A stretch of DNA of 23,486 nt from the IMG/VR virus record IMGVR_UViG_3300045741_000064, positions 1 through 23,486 of that record; one strand, given 5' to 3'. A program made the translations under genes and the position numbers. How positions within the stretch are numbered: position 1 is the first letter of the stretch; the number at the start of each line of letters is the position of its first letter. Positions 1 through 7,070 of this stretch are shown in pieces. Below the pieces are notes generated by a model. The model was not told the DNA's origin. It saw only the letters and a program-made list of their open reading frames with translations, and did no database searches. Source of the stretch: a virus.

Positions 1-1
1 G

Positions 2-682
2 GGCGCGCATAACTCGGACTTCAACAAGACCAGCGCAAGACTGGTAAAAGGCGCGTCGTGGAAGAAGCAGCGCATTGTCGTAATCTTGCCCGCCGCCGAC
101 ATGATCCCGGCCAAAGTCGCTCTTACCCATTGGAACCTTGCCTTCCCGCCGAACAACGGGGTGGTGAGGATTCTGGCTCAGGGCATGGAGGTAGGCGATG
201 CGTACAGTCAGGCGATAGAAGGTGTTTTGGCCCATCCTGATCTCTCTCAGTGGGAATACATATTGACCATCGAGCACGATAACTGCCCGCCGGGAGACGG
301 GGTCTTAAAGCTCTGCGAACAGATGGAGCAGCATCCGGAGTTTTCCTGTATCGGCGGGCTTTATTTCACCAAGGGAGAAGGCGGGGTTGCCCAGATTTGG
401 GGAGATGTCAAAGACCCTATACCCAACTTCCGCCCTCAGATGCCGGTGGAAAACCAGTTGGTCGAATGCTGCGGGACGGGAATGGGTTTCAACCTGTTCA
501 GACTCAAGATGTTCAAAGACCCGAAACTCAGAAAGCCCTGGTTTCATACGCAGAAGGAAAACGGGGTGGCGACGCAGGATTTGTATTTCTGGTCAGACGC
601 AAGAAAACACGGCTATCGCTGCGCTATCGACTGTGCGGTGAAAGTCGGCCACTACGATCACGTCAACGACTTTACATGGTGA
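2..682 (+). CDS. Glycosyltransferase-like protein, 5' end missing
   Basis: The reading frame is open to the left edge, so the gene starts outside the window; the residues before the first internal ATG (position 101 region) read as a normal beta-strand start (RIVVILPAADM). A GT-A-like layout is visible: an N-terminal strand, a DXD-like acidic motif in ILTIEHDN, a central CCGTGMGFNLFR segment resembling the acceptor region, and a C-terminal QDLYFWSDARKHGYRCAIDCAVKVGHYDH that resembles the (E/D)D-x-F-x-x-R-x-x-x-G-Y motif of family 2-type glycosyltransferases. The product would move a sugar from a nucleotide sugar to an unknown acceptor in the infected cell. It sits 3 nt before a methyltransferase gene, which suggests the two work on the same target. 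The fold assignment is moderately sure; donor and acceptor are unknown. Confidence 0.6.
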   Translation, partial: GAHNSDFNKTSARLVKGASWKKQRIVVILPAADMIPAKVALTHWNLAFPPNNGVVRILAQGMEVGDAYSQAIEGVLAHPDLSQWEYILTIEHDNCPPGDGVLKLCEQMEQHPEFSCIGGLYFTKGEGGVAQIWGDVKDPIPNFRPQMPVENQLVECCGTGMGFNLFRLKMFKDPKLRKPWFHTQKENGVATQDLYFWSDARKHGYRCAIDCAVKVGHYDHVNDFTW

Positions 683-685
683 ACA

Positions 686-1246
686 ATGGCTAGGACAAAA
701 CTGAAGGTCGAGAAAGCCCCCAAGATTATTCGCCTTGACTTGGGATGCGGCAAGAATAAGCGCAAAGACGGCGAGTGGGTGGGTGTGGATGCGATCAAGT
801 TCGAGGGCGTAGATGTCGTATTGGACTTGGGAAACGGTATATGGCCGTGGGAAAATGACTCGGTGGATGAGGCCCATTGCTCCCACTTTGTCGAGCATCT
901 GGATGCAGAACAGCGTATTCACTTCGTCAACGAGCTATACCGCGTCATGCGAAAAGATGCAAAAGCTACCCTTATCACCCCTCACTGGGCTTCCAACCGG
1001 GCTTATGGGGACTTGACCCACAAGTGGCCGCCTGTATCGGAAATGTGGTTCTATTACCTGGACCCCGATTGGAGAGCTGTAAACGCGCCGCATAATGACT
1101 TCTACAAGTGCAACTTCGTCTGTACATGGGGTTACAGTCTGCATCAAGCTATCGTTAACCGGAACCAGGAATACCAGCAGAACGCGCTGTCATTCTTCAA
1201 GGAAGCCGCCCAAGACATCGTTTGCACGATGGTCGCAAGGAAGTAA
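686..1246 (+). CDS. Class I SAM-dependent methyltransferase
   Basis: This 186-residue protein has a short Rossmann methyltransferase layout. Motif I is LDLGCG (residues 17-22), the motif II acidic position is in VGVD (32-35), and the region DEAHCSHFVEHL (61-72) followed by ELYRVMRKDAKATLITPH (83-100) matches the post-motif IV/V region of methyltransferase type 11 proteins. The substrate cannot be read from the sequence; there is no NPPY or PPC motif, so it is not an evident DNA methylase. It follows the glycosyltransferase-like gene by 3 nt and precedes small phage genes. A sugar, lipid or small-molecule target is an inference from that pairing. The ATG at 686 has only a weak upstream ribosome-binding site. 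Confidence 0.8.
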   Translation: MARTKLKVEKAPKIIRLDLGCGKNKRKDGEWVGVDAIKFEGVDVVLDLGNGIWPWENDSVDEAHCSHFVEHLDAEQRIHFVNELYRVMRKDAKATLITPHWASNRAYGDLTHKWPPVSEMWFYYLDPDWRAVNAPHNDFYKCNFVCTWGYSLHQAIVNRNQEYQQNALSFFKEAAQDIVCTMVARK

Positions 1247-1249
1247 ACC

Positions 1250-1672
1250 GTGATCGGCGGATTCCAGCCGGCAGCGTTCCAGACTAATTTTCAGCAGCAA
1301 GGCACAGTTACCCAGCCGTTCGTCGGTGGCGGGGGATGGTTTCGCCCTCCGATAAAGAAGAAAAAGAAGCCGGAGAAGATAACCGAGCTTGCAAACGTTG
1401 CGGTTATTCCGGCCCAACCGGAAGACCTCAATAGGGTTTATACCTATATCGGCGATCTGGGTCCGGAACTGACCAACATCCGCATCAAGATGATGGAGAT
1501 GCGAGATGCCTTGGCCTATGCCAGAGAGCAAAACGCGCTCATACAGAAAGCCAAAAACCTCGATGATAACGACGGAGAATTTCTGATTATCGTCGCCATG
1601 ATCGAAGAAGAAGAAAAGCCGATCAAGGAAGAAATGCGCAGTCTCATATCGAGGATTAAGACGATGTTATGA
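1250..1672 (+). CDS. Conserved phage hypothetical protein, Lys-patch and acidic C-terminus
   Basis: The start is a GTG preceded by AAGGAAG about ten bases upstream. The 140-residue product begins with an aromatic/Gln segment (GGFQPAAFQTNFQQQ), then a Gly-rich linker and five lysines (residues 36-40), and ends in a predicted helical, strongly acidic region (EEEEKPIKEEMRSLISRIK). N-termini of the type FQPxAFQ are common in small proteins encoded just before phage head genes, which is recalled from other phages rather than shown here. The alternation of basic and acidic helical parts could suit an assembly or DNA-binding role, but no domain is recognised. Its stop overlaps the next start as ATGA. 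Confidence 0.7.
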   Translation: MIGGFQPAAFQTNFQQQGTVTQPFVGGGGWFRPPIKKKKKPEKITELANVAVIPAQPEDLNRVYTYIGDLGPELTNIRIKMMEMRDALAYAREQNALIQKAKNLDDNDGEFLIIVAMIEEEEKPIKEEMRSLISRIKTML

Positions 1673-1863
1673 GCAAATACACAGAACTGCGGGAGCATCC
1701 GTACTTTCAGGAGCTGGTGAAATCTCTCCAGGAGAAAGTCCCGATAGTCCCCGATTACAACCCCGAAGACCCGCTTTCGGGGGAACGAATGAAAGCCCTG
1801 TCCCTTAAAAGACAGGGTTTTTTACTTGCACTGACTCTTTTCACAGGAGAAAGAAATGACTGA
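1669..1863 (+). CDS. Small protein whose 3' end runs through a terminator
   Basis: The ATG overlaps the previous stop (ATGA), which supports translational coupling. The first 40 or so residues (MSKYTELREHPYFQELVKSL onward) look like a normal helical protein. After residue 42 the codons pass through a strong stem-loop with a T-run at 1796-1823 and then through the ribosome-binding site and first codons of the next gene. The C-terminal stretch (LKRQGFLLALTLFTGERND) is therefore encoded by what looks like intergenic regulatory DNA. A lost stop codon or a small frameshift near 1790 would explain this. No function is recognised. Confidence 0.55.
   Translation: MSKYTELREHPYFQELVKSLQEKVPIVPDYNPEDPLSGERMKALSLKRQGFLLALTLFTGERND
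1796..1823 (+). terminator. Intrinsic terminator upstream of the scaffold/capsid genes
   Basis: A perfect 7-bp stem CCCTGTC/GACAGGG (1796-1802 and 1811-1817) closes an 8-nt A-rich loop and is followed directly by six T residues. This is a canonical Rho-independent terminator on the + strand. It lies 33 bp before the scaffold-like gene and inside the 3' part of the upstream small ORF. It would separate the upstream accessory genes from the capsid transcript or reduce read-through into it. A promoter for the capsid genes would then be expected between 1823 and 1856, but none is convincing. Confidence 0.8.
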
Positions 1864-2524
1864 GACCGTACAGGCTCAAGAGATGCCTGAAACCGATTCG
1901 TTGGAGAAGATTACGAAAGACTTCAATATCGAAGAAACCGCAACGCAGTTCCGGAGCCAAGTCGCTCCCCAGCAGGAAGTGCAGCCCCGTCAGGAGATTG
2001 CCCCGAAATCAGACGTGCCCGATCCGTTCGACACGGACGCGCACAAGGCTTACCTCACGCGGATTGCGCAAGGGCAAAGCGCCCTCGAACAAACACTCAC
2101 GCAAGCGATGGCGAAAATCTCCGGTTACGAGCAGAGAGCGCAACGCGAGGCGTTGGAGTCGGATATCGGCAAGGCCGTTAATGCAGTCAACGAGATCGTT
2201 CAGCACCCGAACCGGAAAATGGTCGAAGTAGCCCTCGAACTTGAGGCCCGCGACGATCCGAAGTTCAAAGCCATCTGGGATAACCGGCAGAAAAACCCTC
2301 AGGCGCTCGAAAGAGCCTTGAAGGTCGTCGGCAACAAGCTGGCCGAGCAGTTTTCCATGAAGGTCGATCCGAAACTCGTTGCCTCTCAACGCGCCCTGAA
2401 ACTCTCTCAATCTCAGACGGCGACGACCACCACGAAAGAACCGGATGCCAATGAAGCGTGGGAAGGACTCTCTGAAGAGGAATTCCAGCAGAAGTGGGCC
2501 AGATCAGTCGGTGGAGGGTACTAG
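1856..2524 (+). CDS. Putative capsid scaffolding protein
   Basis: The 222-residue product has the make-up expected of a phage scaffold. It has a charged, Gln/Glu-rich, apparently disordered N-terminus (1-60), a long helical middle (about 65-170, including QGQSALEQTLTQAMAKISGYEQRAQREALESDI), and a flexible Thr-rich linker before a short acidic C-terminal helix (WEGLSEEEFQQKWARSVGGGY). Position is the main argument: it lies directly before the major capsid gene, with only 22 bp between them. AGGAGAAAG lies 5-11 bp before the ATG. It would act inside the procapsid and be lost or cleaved on maturation. No enzyme motif is seen, so a protease role is unlikely. Confidence 0.65.
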   Translation: MTETVQAQEMPETDSLEKITKDFNIEETATQFRSQVAPQQEVQPRQEIAPKSDVPDPFDTDAHKAYLTRIAQGQSALEQTLTQAMAKISGYEQRAQREALESDIGKAVNAVNEIVQHPNRKMVEVALELEARDDPKFKAIWDNRQKNPQALERALKVVGNKLAEQFSMKVDPKLVASQRALKLSQSQTATTTTKEPDANEAWEGLSEEEFQQKWARSVGGGY

Positions 2525-2546
2525 CCGCAATTAAAGGGCTTTTATC

Positions 2547-3632
2547 ATGGCAACACGTGTAGCAACGCTGGCAACCGACGTACCGGCCCCAGTCAACTTT
2601 GTGTTGATGAAGGGTCTGTTGCAGGCTGCTCGCAAGAAACTCCCGTACTTCAACGGCACCCTTCCGGGGCAGTTGGACAAGAACGGCGGTTCCGCTTCGG
2701 TGAAGTGGGAACGCATCAACAACCTGACCGCCAATACAACGGCATTGGGCGAATTTCAGGGCAATGCGGCTTATCTCTATGGCCGTGCCCTGGTAACGCC
2801 CACGGTCTCCAACGTCACGGTGGCAATGGCGAAATACGGCCAAGCCATCCAGCTGACGGAGGAAATCGACATCTACAACGTCAATACGCGAGCCATGAAG
2901 TTCATGGACACGCTGGGCGCGAATGCGGGCGAATCGTTGAATGCCCTGATGTTTGCCGTGTACCAAGGCGCTACCAACATCCGCTATTGCAACAACGCTG
3001 CGGGTGGAGCGGCATCGCTGTCGAACGTGGCCTTTACCGTGGCTCTGACCGACATCAAGTACGCGGTGAACACGCTGAACAACAACGCGGCCATGCCTTA
3101 CACGCCGCTGGGAACCGGGTCTGTCAACATCGGAACGCTTCCGATCCGTTCGTCCTACTATGGCATCTGCCATGTGGACGTGGAGGAAGACATCCGGGGC
3201 CTAACGGGCTTTGTCGCGGTGGAGCAGTATGCAGGCTACACCGAGACCATGCCGTTCGAGTTTGGCGCGGTAGGCGGTGTTCGTTGGGCATCCACACAGG
3301 TCAGCACCATCGCTTCTCAGGCCGGCAAGAAAACCGCAACCGGCATGCGCGGCGGCTCGCAAATCCTGAACGACGTGTACGACTCCTTTATCTATGGCAA
3401 GGAAGCCATCGGTACCGTGGGTCTGGGCAACATGCATGCGGCTAACAGCTATGAGATGTACAACCCCAAGGCACCTCCGGCAGTCGAACTGATCTACAAG
3501 AATCTGGGTTCGGCGGGCGCGGGAGACCCGTTCAATGAAATCGCATCTCTGGCGTGGAAAGCCTTCTTCGCCGGGAAGATTCTGAATGCGAACTGGGTTG
3601 TGAAACTCCGCTCCACATCAGCGAAGGTGTAA
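2547..3632 (+). CDS. Major capsid protein, N4-gp56-like family
   Basis: This 361-residue product has hallmark segments of the N4-gp56-type HK97-fold capsid family. Residues 52-61 (VKWERINNLT) are the strand and basic-aromatic motif that precedes the E-loop. Residues 95-108 (AKYGQAIQLTEEID) correspond to the 'xYGxxxxLTDxI' signature at the start of the spine helix. The P-domain and A-domain follow, with CHVDVEEDIRGL near residue 209 and a Gly-rich C-terminal half. It would build the icosahedral shell. An AAGGG ribosome-binding site precedes the ATG, the scaffold-like gene is directly upstream, and a strong terminator directly follows the stop, as is usual for the most highly expressed late gene. 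Confidence 0.88.
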   Translation: MATRVATLATDVPAPVNFVLMKGLLQAARKKLPYFNGTLPGQLDKNGGSASVKWERINNLTANTTALGEFQGNAAYLYGRALVTPTVSNVTVAMAKYGQAIQLTEEIDIYNVNTRAMKFMDTLGANAGESLNALMFAVYQGATNIRYCNNAAGGAASLSNVAFTVALTDIKYAVNTLNNNAAMPYTPLGTGSVNIGTLPIRSSYYGICHVDVEEDIRGLTGFVAVEQYAGYTETMPFEFGAVGGVRWASTQVSTIASQAGKKTATGMRGGSQILNDVYDSFIYGKEAIGTVGLGNMHAANSYEMYNPKAPPAVELIYKNLGSAGAGDPFNEIASLAWKAFFAGKILNANWVVKLRSTSAKV

Positions 3633-3637
3633 CCAGG

Positions 3638-3666
3638 AAGGGGGAGGGAAACTTCCCCCTTTTTTT
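3638..3666 (+). terminator. Intrinsic terminator after the major capsid gene
   Basis: AAGGGGGA (3638-3645) pairs with TCCCCCTT (3654-3661), leaving a loop of 8 nt, followed by a T-run that ends at 3666. It begins 5 nt after the capsid stop codon. The T-run ends directly against the ATG at 3667, so the next gene has no spacer between the terminator and its start codon. The GGAGGG within the stem/loop is the only Shine-Dalgarno-like sequence nearby and would be partly hidden by the hairpin. Confidence 0.9.
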
Positions 3667-4386
3667 ATGACGATCATTGTCCAGGGCTCCGGCCTTACCT
3701 TCCTCGATGCGGTCAATCGCATCCTGAGGATTCAGGGATTCATCCGTGGAGACACCGATGTACTCACTTCTTTCTCAGATACCAATCACAACGCGACCTC
3801 GAACATCTGCCAGATAGCCATCCAGTCCGAGATACAGGACTTGATGTCGAACAGCCTGCTGTCTTACGAACGGGCCACGGGCACGATCACTCTGCTTACA
3901 AGCACGCGTACCTATTCTCTCGCCAATGACTTCGTTCGTTTCTACGGCGACCCTCCATTTATCTATGACGCTACGCAGAATTATCAGATCTGGGAATACC
4001 GTGGCGGCGAAGATCAGTTGAGGAAGGAAATTCTCACCTACAAGACCGACCTCGGAGCGCCCAACTGGTATTACGACCCCAATCTCACGGTCTGGTCGGT
4101 TGGGTTTTATCCCGTTCCCGATGCGTCGGTTAACAACCGGGTATTGAGCTACGAGTACGAAAAGACCATTACCCCCGGGATAGCGACCGATCTCATGCCG
4201 TTCCAGACGCCGGACGAAACTTATGCCTTCTGCGATGCCGCAGCCCGGAGGTTCAAGTATCTGTACGAAGGGAAAAACGACATTCCCGTTTCTCAAGACC
4301 CGGTGTGGAAGGAATCCATGTCCCGGCTCATGGCGATGATGCGCGGCAAGAATCCTTCGAAGCGTTACGGCAGGGACTATGCCTGA
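3667..4386 (+). CDS. Putative head-tail adaptor / tail tubular protein A-like
   Basis: The 239-residue product begins with a helical part (FLDAVNRILRIQGFIRGD), continues with helices around residues 45-65 (AIQSEIQDLMSNSLLSYERATG), and then has alternating strands with a TRTYSLANDFVRFYG motif. That motif resembles the strand-rich middle of podovirus adaptor or tubular A proteins, where a short-period '…TYxLPxDFxR…' segment is common. The C-terminus is helical and basic (KNPSKRYGRDYA). It would sit between portal and tail. The position after the capsid gene and before a large beta-rich tail protein supports this. The ATG abuts a terminator T-run and lacks a spaced ribosome-binding site, so its expression is probably limited. 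The family call is by pattern and context. Confidence 0.6.
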   Translation: MTIIVQGSGLTFLDAVNRILRIQGFIRGDTDVLTSFSDTNHNATSNICQIAIQSEIQDLMSNSLLSYERATGTITLLTSTRTYSLANDFVRFYGDPPFIYDATQNYQIWEYRGGEDQLRKEILTYKTDLGAPNWYYDPNLTVWSVGFYPVPDASVNNRVLSYEYEKTITPGIATDLMPFQTPDETYAFCDAAARRFKYLYEGKNDIPVSQDPVWKESMSRLMAMMRGKNPSKRYGRDYA

Positions 4387-5992
4387 TCAGATAAGACCGG
4401 GTTCGAGCTTCGAACTGGTTTCGACTTTTGGATTGAATGAAAATCCAAACCCGGACATCACGGAATGCACGCAAGGTTATAACTTCGACATCGCGGTGGA
4501 TCAGACATGGTTTACCCCGCGAGACCAGTTCGACCTGAAAGGCACGGCGACCAACGCGCAGGCCATTACCGGACTGATGCAACTGCTAAAGCGCGATGGA
4601 ACCCAGACGACTCTGGTCTGCGCCGGGACGACGGTCTATCTGTGGGATGGTTCGAGCACCTGGACCTCCAAGGCGTCAGTAGCCTCGGGGTCGTTGTTGC
4701 GAGACCTCAACTGGTCGTTGGGGGATTACCTCCTGATCACCGACGTCTCGCTGCAAAACGTGTTGAAGAAGTGGGACGGGACGACGTTTTCCGATGCGCC
4801 CACCGGGTTAGGGGGCACGCCGCTCTATGCCAAATACGGCGCGGTCCATCAGAACCGGGCGTGGTTGTTCAATGTAACCTCGAATACCGCCACCCCGCAT
4901 CTGATTGTCGCCTCCACGTTCGAAGACCCGACGAACTTCAACCTGACCAATCGTGGCGGGCCGACGGCTTATGGCGGCGCGGCGTTTTCGACCGGGCTGG
5001 AGCCGTTCTACATGACGACACCGGACCTGAAACCGATCAATGGGGTGGCGGAATTTCAGAACACGCTGATCATCTCCACCCTGAACGGCAGGATGTTCCA
5101 GTTGATCGGCAGCAGCGCGAAGGACTTCCAGTGGATTGACTTTTACGATGGTTCGCCATCGGTGGGCAACGAATCCATTGCGAACATCGGCAACGATGTG
5201 ATCTTCATGCGTCAGGGCGGGCATATCAACCTCCTGTCCGCAACCCAGACCTTCGGCAATGCAAGAACGGATGAATTGACTCGCTGGCTCAGAAACACGA
5301 TTGCCAACCTGTCCGGTGCAAACCAGATCGTCTACGACATCGGCAACCAGAAAATACTGGTGTTCATTCCGAACAAGGTCATGGTGCTGTTCAAGGACTT
5401 TCTCTCGCATGACAGGTATCAGTTGAGGGACTCGAAAAGCCCGTGGAGCGTTTATACCACCCAACACCCCAGCGCCTTCAACACCCAGGCGGCGAAGTAC
5501 ATGCTGATTCCCGGAACGACGAATTACTCGGTGTTCTGGGGAGATGCCAATGGGAATGTATTCGACATGAACGGAACCGCCCAGTCGGGAGATGCCAACG
5601 TCTATCCGCTGATGTATCTGAGGCGATCCAGTCATATCGGTCCGGAGCTGTTCCAGGGACAGTGGCCATGGAACCAGAAGAACCTGGAAGGCTCCGTCGA
5701 ATATCGAAGGGTTGGGACTTCACAAGTCAATCTGACCTTCGAGTGGGATGACGAATACAACACCACGGTCAGCACCATCAACCTGAAAGGCCCGGCTGGT
5801 GGAGATTCCGCCGCGTATTTCGGGGGCAATTTCTATTTCGGCAACAGCACGTACTTCAATCAGGGCTTTACCGGAGCGCAGCGGGTTTCCGACTACGACT
5901 TCACTCCCGGAGGGAAAGGGCCTGGGTTCTATGTCAGCGTGCAATCGACAGGCACGACGTTATTCCAGATAGACAGCATCCAGATCAAATGA
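4379..5992 (+). CDS. Putative tail nozzle / stabilisation protein (beta-propeller-like)
   Basis: The 537-residue protein is almost entirely short strands with repeated turn motifs of the type TTVYLWDGSSTW, LLITDVSLQNVLKKWDG, NTLIISTLNGRMFQLIGSS and GNDVIFMRQGGHINLLS. This periodic pattern matches the beta-propeller-like body of podovirus tail nozzle or stabilisation proteins (the functional class of T7 gp12 and P22 gp10). A C-terminal beta-sandwich-like segment follows (about residues 430-537). It would be an extracellular structural part of the short tail. Its start overlaps the upstream adaptor-like gene by 8 nt, and its stop overlaps the next gene as ATGA, so it is made from the same transcript. 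Confidence 0.65.
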   Translation: MPDQIRPGSSFELVSTFGLNENPNPDITECTQGYNFDIAVDQTWFTPRDQFDLKGTATNAQAITGLMQLLKRDGTQTTLVCAGTTVYLWDGSSTWTSKASVASGSLLRDLNWSLGDYLLITDVSLQNVLKKWDGTTFSDAPTGLGGTPLYAKYGAVHQNRAWLFNVTSNTATPHLIVASTFEDPTNFNLTNRGGPTAYGGAAFSTGLEPFYMTTPDLKPINGVAEFQNTLIISTLNGRMFQLIGSSAKDFQWIDFYDGSPSVGNESIANIGNDVIFMRQGGHINLLSATQTFGNARTDELTRWLRNTIANLSGANQIVYDIGNQKILVFIPNKVMVLFKDFLSHDRYQLRDSKSPWSVYTTQHPSAFNTQAAKYMLIPGTTNYSVFWGDANGNVFDMNGTAQSGDANVYPLMYLRRSSHIGPELFQGQWPWNQKNLEGSVEYRRVGTSQVNLTFEWDDEYNTTVSTINLKGPAGGDSAAYFGGNFYFGNSTYFNQGFTGAQRVSDYDFTPGGKGPGFYVSVQSTGTTLFQIDSIQIK

Positions 5993-6663
5993 ACAGAAAG
6001 ACACTGTTCCGCAAGAGCAAGCCGGTATTGAGGCAGTTCGTAACGCATGAAGGACAGGAGTTGTCTTCCGACATGGGCATTCTCTGGGCCGCGCACAAGC
6101 GCGAGTCCTTCCCGATGCCGGAGATGGATGAACGAGCCTTCACCGACTTCGTTCTTCAGTGGCTTTCCGGCTTCGGGCTGGTTCTGATGATGGAGGACGA
6201 GAACGCCGGATTCCGCAAAGGTGTCGGCCCGGTATGTTTGATCTGCGTCAGTTCGAACGGCTGGATGATCTGCCCGCAGGTCTTCTGGTTTTCCTGGGCA
6301 ACGCCTAGAAACAAACTCAGGTGTTCAGTCGCCTTCGTGCAGAAAACGAAGCACGACAAGACGGTTGGCGCGTGCGAATTCAGGACAGAACATCTCGGCG
6401 TGAAACTGGCGCAGCACATTTGTAAGTTCGTTCCCACATGGAGGTATGTCGGAAAGATATGGTTCGGCACGCCTTCCGGCGATCAGTTCATCTTCTCAAT
6501 CAAAGGAGCCAAGCATGCCGGGACTAATGGGCGTGGACAGAATGCAGACGGGGTACACCGGGACGGTGAACGTGCAGGGACAGCCGGTGGAAGTGAAGAA
6601 CGGGAAAGCGTCGTTCCAGAACCGGACGTTCAAGGTGTCGAAGAACGGGATGGTCACGGCTGA
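5989..6663 (+). CDS. Phage GNAT-like acyltransferase fold protein with an over-long C-terminus
   Basis: Residues 1-173 form a compact protein with the layout of a phage N-acetyltransferase-like fold: a helical N-terminus (DERAFTDFVLQWLSGFGLVLMM), a strand pair around GPVCLICVSSNGWMICPQV, a WATPRNKL turn, and a closing strand pair WRYVGKIWFGTPSGDQFIFSIKG. Small proteins like this lie between tail and ejection-protein genes in several podovirus-type genomes, which is recalled. The last 50 residues after FSIKG are Gly/Glu/Arg-rich and are encoded in the region that holds the ribosome-binding site and most of the next gene (149 bp overlap). They look like a read-through tail caused by a lost stop. 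Catalytic residues cannot be assigned, and the substrate is unknown. Confidence 0.55.
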   Translation: MNRKTLFRKSKPVLRQFVTHEGQELSSDMGILWAAHKRESFPMPEMDERAFTDFVLQWLSGFGLVLMMEDENAGFRKGVGPVCLICVSSNGWMICPQVFWFSWATPRNKLRCSVAFVQKTKHDKTVGACEFRTEHLGVKLAQHICKFVPTWRYVGKIWFGTPSGDQFIFSIKGAKHAGTNGRGQNADGVHRDGERAGTAGGSEERESVVPEPDVQGVEERDGHG

Positions 6664-6748
6664 TGGACATCTGGTAGGACAGGTCATCAATGGACAATTC
6701 CAGCCAAGCCCTGAGAGCGGCATGGGAGTCGGCCAGGGACCGATGTGA
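6515..6748 (+). CDS. Small beta-rich phage protein
   Basis: The ATG at 6515 is chosen over in-frame upstream codons because AAAGGAG lies 7 bp before it. The 77-residue product has a repeated strand pattern (GTVNVQGQPVEVKNGKASF then TFKVSKNGMVTADGHLVGQVINGQF), consistent with a small beta-sandwich or an assembly or decoration accessory. It has no signal peptide and no cysteines. It is nested between the two acetyltransferase-like genes, so a structural role in the virion is possible. No family is recognised with certainty. It shares 149 bp with the 3' tail of the upstream gene, and it ends 1 nt before the next start. Confidence 0.65.
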   Translation: MPGLMGVDRMQTGYTGTVNVQGQPVEVKNGKASFQNRTFKVSKNGMVTADGHLVGQVINGQFQPSPESGMGVGQGPM

Positions 6749-6749
6749 T

Positions 6750-7070
6750 GTGGACTTCGAGGACTTTGCCATGGCGGTCGAGGACTGGAATGTTCATCCG
6801 GTCCGGGTCGCCGGAAAGATCGTCGGGGCGATATTGACCCACCGGGAGCAGATCCATGCCTGCATCAAGCCGGAGGCATTCGGCAAATGGGTGGGAATGA
6901 AAGAGGTCAATGTCTTGAATGACGTGATCGACAGATACGGCAGGGCAGTGACTTCCGTATCTCATGGCAACGAGGTCGGTAGAAAATTCGTGCAAGGGTT
7001 GGGTTTCTCGCTGGTGGAAATCCGTAACGGCGTGGACTGGTTTGAACTGGACAGAAAATATGGGCATTGA
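6750..7070 (+). CDS. GNAT-like N-acetyltransferase, phage type
   Basis: I chose the GTG at 6750 because it lies directly after the upstream stop, has an AGGGA site about ten bases upstream, and gives a protein starting MDFEDF; the ATG at 6690 is in frame and would add 20 residues overlapping the previous gene. The product (106 residues) shows a GNAT-like core: VHPVRVAGKIVGAILTHREQIHACI (strands 1-3), then a helix, DRYGRAVTSVSHGNEVGRKF as the acetyl-CoA-binding turn and helix, and QGLGFSLVEIRNGVDWFELDR as the terminal GF strand pair. It would transfer an acyl group to an unknown target. Two acyltransferase-like genes so close together suggest a shared task. Confidence 0.6.
   Translation: MDFEDFAMAVEDWNVHPVRVAGKIVGAILTHREQIHACIKPEAFGKWVGMKEVNVLNDVIDRYGRAVTSVSHGNEVGRKFVQGLGFSLVEIRNGVDWFELDRKYGH

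Noticed and set aside
2265-3173. 302-residue - strand frame opposite the scaffold and capsid genes
   Set aside because: Long antisense frames are expected opposite GC-rich coding sequence. The product is Arg/His-rich without domains, and the + strand genes are certain.
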